Of a stretch of 11,178 bases of DNA, positions 6,371 to 11,178 are shown in pieces (within the stretch, counting starts at the first letter, position 1; each line of letters begins with the position of its first letter). The notes beneath the pieces are model-generated. The model was not told the DNA's origin, made no database searches, and saw only the letters and a list, made by a program, of their open reading frames with translations. Source of the DNA: an uncultured Gammaproteobacteria bacterium. GTDB taxonomy: Bacteria; Pseudomonadota; Gammaproteobacteria; Steroidobacterales; GCA-2729495. Where the stretch lies: the NCBI GenBank assembly GCA_937958785.1, contig CALGMY010000209.1:1-11178 (forward strand), written 5' to 3'. Made by a program: the position numbers and the translations under genes.

Positions 6371-7791
6371 CAGGCCTGGTCCCGGGCCCGGTTGCGGAGC
6401 AGGGCGGTGCCGAGGGCGGCGAGCAGCGACAGCACCGCGCCGGCGAGGAAGGCGAGCCGGTAGCCCTCGTTCAGCGCCGCCACCGGCGCAAGGCCCTCCG
6501 CGGCGACGGCGCGGGTGCGCGCGTCGGCGAGGCTCGCGATCACCGCGAGGCCGAGCGCGCCGCCCATCATGAACGAGGTGTTGACGATGCCGGAAGCCAC
6601 GCCGGACTCCGCCGGGTCCACGTCGTTCATGGCCGCGAGCAGCAGCGGGTTGAAGGCGAGGCCCGAGCCGATGCCGAGCAGCACCATGCCCGGCAGCACG
6701 TCCGCGACGAAGCGGCCGTCGAGCGGTGCCCGGGCAAAGAGCAGCAGCCCGGCGGCGCCGACCAGCAGCCCCGCGAAGGCCGGCAGCCGTACGCCGTAGC
6801 GAATCACGAGCCGGGCCGAGAGCCCCGCCGAGAACACCGCCATGATCGCGTCGGCGGGCAGGAAGGCGAGGCCGACCTGCAGCGGGTCGTAGCCCAGCAC
6901 GGCCTGCATGTAGAGCGCCGAGATCACGAACCAGCCGAACATGCCCGCGGCCCACAGCACCGACAGGCCGTTGGCGACCGACACGTTGCGCAGGCGGAAG
7001 AGGCGCAGCGGCACCAGCGGCACCGGCGCCCGGGACTCGATCACGAGGAAGGCCGAGAGCAGCAGCATCGCGACGGCAAGCAGCCCGAGCGTGCGCACCG
7101 AGGTCCAGCCCGCCTCGTTGCCGCCCACCACCGCGAACACGGCCACCATGAGGCCGAGCGTCGCCGTGAGCGCGCCGGCGGCGTCCAGCTGGCGGTGCTC
7201 CCCGGTGCCCCGGTCGTCCGGCAGCAGGGCCACGCAGCTCAGGTACACGGCGACGCCGATCGGCAGGTTGATCAGGAAGACCCACTGCCAGCCGAGTTCG
7301 TTGGTGACCACGCCCCCCAGCAGTTCGCCGAGGCTGCCGCCGGCGGCGCAGACGAAGCCATAGATGCCGAGGGCCCGGGCCCGGTCGTCGCCGCCGGTGA
7401 AGAGGTTCATGATCAGCGACAGGGCCACGGCAGTGACCACCGCACCGCCGAGGCCCTGCACCGCCCGCGCGATGATGAGGGCGAGCCGGGTGGAGGCGAT
7501 GCCGCAGGCGAGGGAGGCGACCGTGAACACCGCGAGCCCGAGCAGGAACAGGCGGCGCTGGCCGTACAGGTCACCGAGGCGTCCCCCCAGCAGCAGGAAG
7601 CCGCCGAAGGTCAGCATGTAGGCGTTCAGCACCCAGGTGAGCCCGCCGGCGTCGAAGCCCAGCTCCTGCTGGATCGTCGGCAATGCCACGGTGACGATCG
7701 TCGTGTCCAGGACGATCATCAGCACGCCGGTGCAGAGGATGTACAAGGCGAGCCAGCGGCGCCGGTCGTCCCGGGCCGCCGGGCTAGTCAT
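6370..7791 (-). CDS. DHA2-family MFS multidrug exporter (EmrB/QacA-like)
   Basis: A 473-residue proton-coupled drug exporter in the inner membrane, with the length and hydrophobic pattern of the 14-helix DHA2 family. Seen: motif D1 LDTTIVTVALP at residues 28-38, motif A GGRLGDLYGQR at about 69-79, the motif B region with R109 in ARAVQG, and motif C as GGSLGELLGG at 151-160 followed by LGWQWVFLINLPIG. In motif C the usual proline is replaced by glutamate (E156). Substrates of the family are typically lipophilic and often cationic. ATG 7791 lies inside the end of the ABC permease gene (eight-base overlap) and there is no clear Shine-Dalgarno, so translation probably depends on the upstream gene. 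No membrane-fusion partner of the EmrA type is in the window. Confidence 0.93.
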   Translation of the reverse strand: MTSPAARDDRRRWLALYILCTGVLMIVLDTTIVTVALPTIQQELGFDAGGLTWVLNAYMLTFGGFLLLGGRLGDLYGQRRLFLLGLAVFTVASLACGIASTRLALIIARAVQGLGGAVVTAVALSLIMNLFTGGDDRARALGIYGFVCAAGGSLGELLGGVVTNELGWQWVFLINLPIGVAVYLSCVALLPDDRGTGEHRQLDAAGALTATLGLMVAVFAVVGGNEAGWTSVRTLGLLAVAMLLLSAFLVIESRAPVPLVPLRLFRLRNVSVANGLSVLWAAGMFGWFVISALYMQAVLGYDPLQVGLAFLPADAIMAVFSAGLSARLVIRYGVRLPAFAGLLVGAAGLLLFARAPLDGRFVADVLPGMVLLGIGSGLAFNPLLLAAMNDVDPAESGVASGIVNTSFMMGGALGLAVIASLADARTRAVAAEGLAPVAALNEGYRLAFLAGAVLSLLAALGTALLRNRARDQA

Positions 7792-9031
7792 GGACGAGTC
7801 GCCGGGCCAGCCAGTGGGCGAGGCCGAAGGCGGCCAGGCCGATCCCGGCCAGGCTGAGGCAGGTCGGCAGCAGGTCCAGGGGGCCCTCGCTCCGCCAGAA
7901 GACCCCGCTGTAGGCCTCGAGCGCCCAGGTGTTGGGGGTCGCCCAGCCGAGCTGCTGCAGCCACTCGGGCATGAAGAAGCGCGGCACCATGCTGCCGCCG
8001 ATGGCCGACATGATGAGGATCACCACGGTGGGCAGCACCTGGGCCTGGGCACGGGTCTGGCAGAGCATCACCAGCAACAGGCCGAGGCCGGCGGCGAGCA
8101 CCGTGGAGCTCAGCGAGATCATCAGCCAGGGGCCGAAGTTGCCGGGCACGTCCACGCCGTAGACGAGCCAGGCGCAGCCGAAGATGAGGCCGGTCTGGAC
8201 CAGTCCCTGCAGGGACTGGAACAGGAAGCGGCCGTTCACGACCACGTCGATTCCGCCCGGTCCGGCGGCGATGCGGTCGAGGATGCCCGCCTCCTGGTCG
8301 TCGAGGATCCCGAGGGCTCCCTGGGCCGCGGCGAACAGCAGGAACATGAAGGCCACCGCGCCGGCGTAGTAGGCGACGTTGTTGAGGCCCGCGTTCTGGC
8401 CGGCAACCACCTGCCGCTCGACGAGGTCGTCGAAACTCCAGCCCGTACCGCCGCCCCCGCCAGCTGGGTCGCCCGCACCGGCCCGCGCCCGCAGGCCGGC
8501 GAGGCCGGCGTCGATCTCTGCCTGCTGCTCCGGCGAGAAGTCGGTGAACTCCGTGCCGATGAGCTCGGCCACGCGGCCGACGGCGAGGTCGGGCAGGGCG
8601 TTGAAGTAGGCCCGCTCCAGCTGGCCCACGAGGACGGTGGCGGTGACGCTGCGGGACGGGTCCACCAGCAGCAGCAGGGGTGGCGCCGCGAGGCCGCTGG
8701 CCGTCGCCAGCGCCTCGCCATCCGCCCGGACCACCAGGCCGATGTCGGCCGTGCCCCGGCGCACCAGGTCCCGGGCCACGACCCGGTCCGTCACCCCCGG
8801 TACCGGCCGGACGGTCGGCACCGCCGTCAGTGCCGCGACCAGGCGGGTGGAGTCGTCGCTCTTCACCTCGTCGACGATGGCGATGCGCAGCTGCAGCTGG
8901 TCGCCGGCCGCCGTGGCGAAGATCTCGGCGAAGATGAGGAAGAACACCACGGGCACCACCAGCGCCATCAGCAGCGCACCCCGGTCGCGGAGCAGCAGCA
9001 GGAACGCGGCCCGGAGGATGGCGAGGCTCAT
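7784..9031 (-). CDS. ABC-2 type transporter permease
   Basis: A 415-residue membrane subunit of an ABC exporter. One helix near the N-terminus (about 19-38) is followed by a large extracytoplasmic domain, roughly 40-215, and then five hydrophobic segments to the C-terminus. This is the topology of the long ABC-2 permeases. The extracytoplasmic part contains a glycine-rich linker (GDPAGGGGG, near residue 190) just before the membrane domain. The last segments carry VVILIMSAIGGSMVP and the helix ending HWLARRL. ATG 9031 overlaps the ATPase stop by four bases (ATGA), pairing it with that subunit. The exported substrate is unknown; relatives carry drugs, lipids or Na+. The stop TAG lies inside the MFS gene start. 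Confidence 0.9.
   Translation of the reverse strand: MSLAILRAAFLLLLRDRGALLMALVVPVVFFLIFAEIFATAAGDQLQLRIAIVDEVKSDDSTRLVAALTAVPTVRPVPGVTDRVVARDLVRRGTADIGLVVRADGEALATASGLAAPPLLLLVDPSRSVTATVLVGQLERAYFNALPDLAVGRVAELIGTEFTDFSPEQQAEIDAGLAGLRARAGAGDPAGGGGGTGWSFDDLVERQVVAGQNAGLNNVAYYAGAVAFMFLLFAAAQGALGILDDQEAGILDRIAAGPGGIDVVVNGRFLFQSLQGLVQTGLIFGCAWLVYGVDVPGNFGPWLMISLSSTVLAAGLGLLLVMLCQTRAQAQVLPTVVILIMSAIGGSMVPRFFMPEWLQQLGWATPNTWALEAYSGVFWRSEGPLDLLPTCLSLAGIGLAAFGLAHWLARRLVHD
8200..8219. repeat. Perfect 20-bp palindrome inside the permease gene
   Basis: CCAGTCCCTGCAGGGACTGG is self-complementary over its full length with no spacer. On the minus strand it encodes the SLQGLVQ stretch of a predicted helix. 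It could be a chance product of high GC and codon use, an internal regulator-binding site, or a processing hairpin in the operon mRNA. Confidence 0.5.
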
Positions 9032-9966
9032 GCGCGGGGCACCGTGCCGGTCAGCTCGACGAAGACGCCGTGCAGCCCGGGCTGGCGGACACGCAACTCG
9101 CTGATGTCCGCGCCCGCGGCCACCAGCTGGCTGCGCAGCCCGGGCAGCTGCTCGAGCCCGCCGCGCAGGCGCCCGACCCACAGGCGCGGCTCGTTGGTCG
9201 GCGAGAACAGGGTGGCGCGCAGGAAGTCCCGCAGGTCGGGCTGCGGCTCGGTCGCGAGCATGAGCAGCACCTCCTGGTCCGAGCCGAACAGCCGGCCCAC
9301 CAGGATCGGGATCGTGTCTGCCGCCCGCACCACGCCCGCGGCGAGCACCGCGACCCGGTCCGCCAGCGCCTCGGCCTCCACGAGGTCGTGGGTGGTGAGG
9401 ATCAGGGCCATGCCCCGGTCCCGCAGCCCGGCCAGCACCCGGTGCACGGCTTCCCGCGCCACCGGGTCGAGGCCCACCGTGGGTTCGTCGAGCAGCAGCA
9501 GGTCGGGCCGGTGCAGGGTGGCCGCGGCGATGTTGATCCGCCGCTGCATGCCGCCCGACAGGGACTCCACGGGGTCGCCCGCGCGCCCGGCGAGGCCCGA
9601 CCACTCGAGTGCATCGGCCACTGCGGCCGGGACTTCCCGCCGCCCGAGGCCCGCGAGGCGGCCCAGGATCTCGAGGTTGGTCCGCACCGGCAAGCGGCCC
9701 CAGAGGGCGATGGACTGGGGCACGAAGCCGACGCGCCGGCGCACGGCCCGGTCCCCCGGCGGGCCGCCGCCGATGCGGATCTGCCCGGCGTCCAGGCGCA
9801 CGCGGCCCGCGAGGGCCCGCAGCAGCGTCGACTTGCCGGCACCGTTCGGCCCGAGCAGGGCGAGCACCTCGCCCTTGCGGGCGGTGAGATCCGCCCCGGC
9901 GAGGGCCGTGCGGTCACCGAAGCGGCGCAGCGCGCCCCGGACGATCAGTAGCGCTTCAGAGTCCAA
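9028..9966 (-). CDS. ABC transporter ATP-binding subunit (NatA/CcmA-like exporter)
   Basis: A 312-residue cytoplasmic ATPase partnering the next permease. All nucleotide-binding motifs are present: Walker A GPNGAGKST at 39-47, Q-loop Q84 in VPQ, ABC signature LSGGMQ at 136-141, Walker B LLLLDEP at 156-162 with catalytic E161, and H193 in TTHD. A C-terminal extension of about 90 residues ends with LHGVFVELTG, close to the EDVFLELTG-like ending common in ABC-2 exporters. The start is TTG 9966, which lies 11 bases inside the end of the dehydrogenase gene. No in-frame ATG is nearby, so a weak start coupled to the upstream gene is likely. Drug, lipid or ion export are all possible. Confidence 0.93.
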   Translation of the reverse strand: MDSEALLIVRGALRRFGDRTALAGADLTARKGEVLALLGPNGAGKSTLLRALAGRVRLDAGQIRIGGGPPGDRAVRRRVGFVPQSIALWGRLPVRTNLEILGRLAGLGRREVPAAVADALEWSGLAGRAGDPVESLSGGMQRRINIAAATLHRPDLLLLDEPTVGLDPVAREAVHRVLAGLRDRGMALILTTHDLVEAEALADRVAVLAAGVVRAADTIPILVGRLFGSDQEVLLMLATEPQPDLRDFLRATLFSPTNEPRLWVGRLRGGLEQLPGLRSQLVAAGADISELRVRQPGLHGVFVELTGTVPRA

Positions 9967-10765
9967 AGCGGCTGAACAGGTCGCGCTTCCGTCCGAGGAC
10001 CTTGGCGCCGAAGAACCGGCCGAGCAGCTTGCCGGTCGTCATCCAGGCGATGCGGCGCCCGCTCTTCCGGTTCGCCAGCACCTGCTCCACGAGCCAGGGC
10101 GTGGAGGTCTCCACATAGTCGCAGAGGATGTTGAGCACGGGCCGGATCTTCTGCCAGTCCTCGGGCGCCATCTCCTTCTGCTCGTCGAACCAGTTCTCGG
10201 TGATCAGCATCCCGGGGCTGATGGAGCCGATGACGATCCGGGGGTTGTCATTTTCCGCCACCAGGTACTTGGTGAGCATCCAGTCGCCGGCCTTCGTCGA
10301 GCTGTAGACCCCCATGTTCGGCGTCAGGCGCGTGCCTTCGTAGCTGCCCCCGAGCATGTTGTAGAGGGCGCCGAAGCCCTGGCGCCGGAAGCCGCTGACC
10401 GCGACCTGGGAACCGAACACGGTGCCCTTGAGGTTGCCGTCCACGAGGGTGTGGACGAGGTCCTCGGGCAGGTCGTGGATCGCGAAGCGGGAGGTGGCCC
10501 GACCGGCGTTGTTGATCCAGATGTCCACGTGGCCGAAGGAGGCCACCGCGAAGTCCCACAGCGCCTCGAGGTCCGCTTTTGAGGTGACATCACAGGTCCG
10601 GCCGACGGCCCGTGCCGTGCCGATGGCCGACAGCTCCGCGACGGCCTTGTCGACGTCCGCCTGCCTGCGGCTGGAGACCACCACGTTGTGGCCCCGCTTC
10701 AGGAACTCCACGGCAAGGCCCCGGCCAATGCCGCGCGTGCTGCCGGTGATGACCACGTTGCTCAT
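9956..10765 (-). CDS. Short-chain dehydrogenase/reductase, NYC1/NOL (chlorophyll b reductase)-like
   Basis: A 269-residue classical SDR. The cofactor motif TGSTRGIG is at 7-14, with R33-R34 after the second strand suggesting NADP(H). NNAG is at 85-88, and the catalytic set is N111, S141, Y154 and K158 (YSSTK). The WINNAG motif, the block SPGMLITENW followed by a region reading VLNILCD, and the run before WLVEQVL recall the plant and bacterial chlorophyll b reductase (NYC1/NOL) branch. That resemblance is from memory of family patterns, not an alignment. The C-terminal 40 residues are basic. ATG 10765 overlaps the idi stop (ATGA) and has GGGGAG five bases before it (10771-10776). Its substrate may be an isoprenoid alcohol or aldehyde or a tetrapyrrole; nothing here decides. 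Confidence 0.88.
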   Translation of the reverse strand: MSNVVITGSTRGIGRGLAVEFLKRGHNVVVSSRRQADVDKAVAELSAIGTARAVGRTCDVTSKADLEALWDFAVASFGHVDIWINNAGRATSRFAIHDLPEDLVHTLVDGNLKGTVFGSQVAVSGFRRQGFGALYNMLGGSYEGTRLTPNMGVYSSTKAGDWMLTKYLVAENDNPRIVIGSISPGMLITENWFDEQKEMAPEDWQKIRPVLNILCDYVETSTPWLVEQVLANRKSGRRIAWMTTGKLLGRFFGAKVLGRKRDLFSRFGL

Positions 10766-11178
10766 CCGGGCTCCCCGCACTCCCCCAGGATCCGGGGCAG
10801 GTACTCGGCGGTGATGCGCTGCCATTCCAGCTTCATCCAGGGGCTGAACCGGTCCGGGTGGGCCGCGATTTCCCCGGTCAGGTCCGCGGGCGCGATCCAG
10901 CGGTGGTCGGCGATCTCGGCCGGGTCGGCCTGGACGCTGCCGGCGGGGTAGCCGGCATAGACGTAGCACAGCTCGTGCTCCGAGCCCACGTCGCCGAAGC
11001 GGGCCTGGTAGCGGAACTTGTAGAGGAAGACCAGGCGGCACTCGACCTTGAGCTCTTCCCGCACCCGCCGACGGCCGGCGTCCTCCACGGACTCGCCGGG
11101 ACGCGGGTGGCTGCAGCAGCTGTTGGACCAGAAGCCAGCCCAGAGCATCTTGCCCGCTGCCCGCTGCTGGATGAGGAC
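10762..11178 (-). CDS. idi: Isopentenyl-diphosphate delta-isomerase, type I (5' end cut)
   Basis: Idi interconverts IPP and DMAPP, the C5 units that feed carotenoid synthesis. The Nudix-type enzyme needs Mg/Mn. The last 138 residues are present; about 45 N-terminal residues, including two metal-binding histidines, lie beyond the window edge. In the fragment, the active-site cysteine is C22 in NSCCSHPRPGES and H24 follows as metal ligand. The Nudix-like helix has REE at 40-42, and E67 and E69 in SEHELC correspond to the metal and catalytic glutamates of the E. coli enzyme. FSPWMKLEW near the end is also typical. The stop overlaps the dehydrogenase start. As the first visible gene of the minus-strand operon, it may not be the first gene of the transcript. 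Confidence 0.93.
   Translation of the reverse strand, partial: VLIQQRAAGKMLWAGFWSNSCCSHPRPGESVEDAGRRRVREELKVECRLVFLYKFRYQARFGDVGSEHELCYVYAGYPAGSVQADPAEIADHRWIAPADLTGEIAAHPDRFSPWMKLEWQRITAEYLPRILGECGEPG
10771..10776 (-). promoter_or_regulatory. Ribosome binding site of the dehydrogenase gene
   Basis: On the minus strand GGGGAG stands five bases before ATG 10765, within the 3' end of idi. It rules out the longer upstream frame that runs over idi and fixes the dehydrogenase start. Confidence 0.6.

Noticed and set aside
6371..7285. Upstream extension of the thpR frame
   Set aside because: Overlaps the MFS gene in another frame and is arginine/glycine-rich; ThpR homology begins exactly at the ATG at 6370.
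9032..9604. Upstream extension of the ABC permease frame
   Set aside because: Runs over the ATPase gene in another frame; the permease starts naturally at ATG 9031, overlapping the ATPase stop.
7637..10582. Open frame of 981 codons on the plus strand opposite the exporter genes
   Set aside because: It lies antisense to four genes with intact family motifs; its translation is low-complexity and rich in Arg, Gly, His and Gln, typical of GC-rich shadow frames.
10766..11041. Upstream extension of the dehydrogenase frame
   Set aside because: Runs over idi; the SDR cofactor motif begins a few residues after ATG 10765, which has a good ribosome binding site.
1..11178. CRISPR arrays, tRNA or rRNA genes, and insertion sequence ends
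   Set aside because: No regularly spaced repeats, no cloverleaf-like or rRNA segments, and no transposase frame or terminal inverted repeats were seen.

Overview
The window is very GC-rich, with strong G/C bias at third codon positions, and gene-dense. It reads like a chromosomal segment of a high-GC proteobacterium, most likely a pigmented gammaproteobacterium. The evidence is the CrtY-type lycopene cyclase, the type I (Nudix) IPP isomerase and the type of toxin-antitoxin pair. The organism cannot be named from the sequence alone.

Plus strand, 1-5841. The tail of an unidentified gene overlaps crtY, which is followed without a break by crtI and crtB: lycopene cyclase, phytoene desaturase and phytoene synthase. 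Together these turn GGPP into beta-carotene. A 77-residue protein with two membrane segments follows crtB by 15 bases and probably belongs to the same transcript. A bulged hairpin plus T-run at 3975-4004 probably ends this unit. Next comes a compact toxin-antitoxin cassette with the toxin first. A perfect 16-bp palindrome sits one base upstream of the toxin start codon. Last on this strand is an aldo/keto reductase with a twin-arginine signal; a perfect 10-bp G/C hairpin lies just upstream of it.

Minus strand, 5864-11178, convergent with the plus-strand genes. Six genes read right to left with every junction overlapping: idi (IPP isomerase, cut by the window edge), a short-chain dehydrogenase resembling the chlorophyll b reductase (NYC1/NOL) family, an ABC ATPase, an ABC-2 permease, a 14-helix DHA2-type MFS exporter, and thpR (RNA 2',3'-cyclic phosphodiesterase). 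Its promoter lies beyond base 11178. The two gene sets meet tail to tail with only 22 bases between stop codons.

How it fits together: idi supplies DMAPP/IPP and crtB-crtI-crtY make the C40 carotenoid. crtE, crtZ, crtW and crtX are not seen here. The link between an isoprenoid gene, an unusual reductase and two exporters of different classes in one overlapping operon is the least explained part of the window. The operator-like palindrome of the toxin-antitoxin pair is the clearest regulatory signal. No RNA genes, insertion sequences or CRISPR arrays were recognised.
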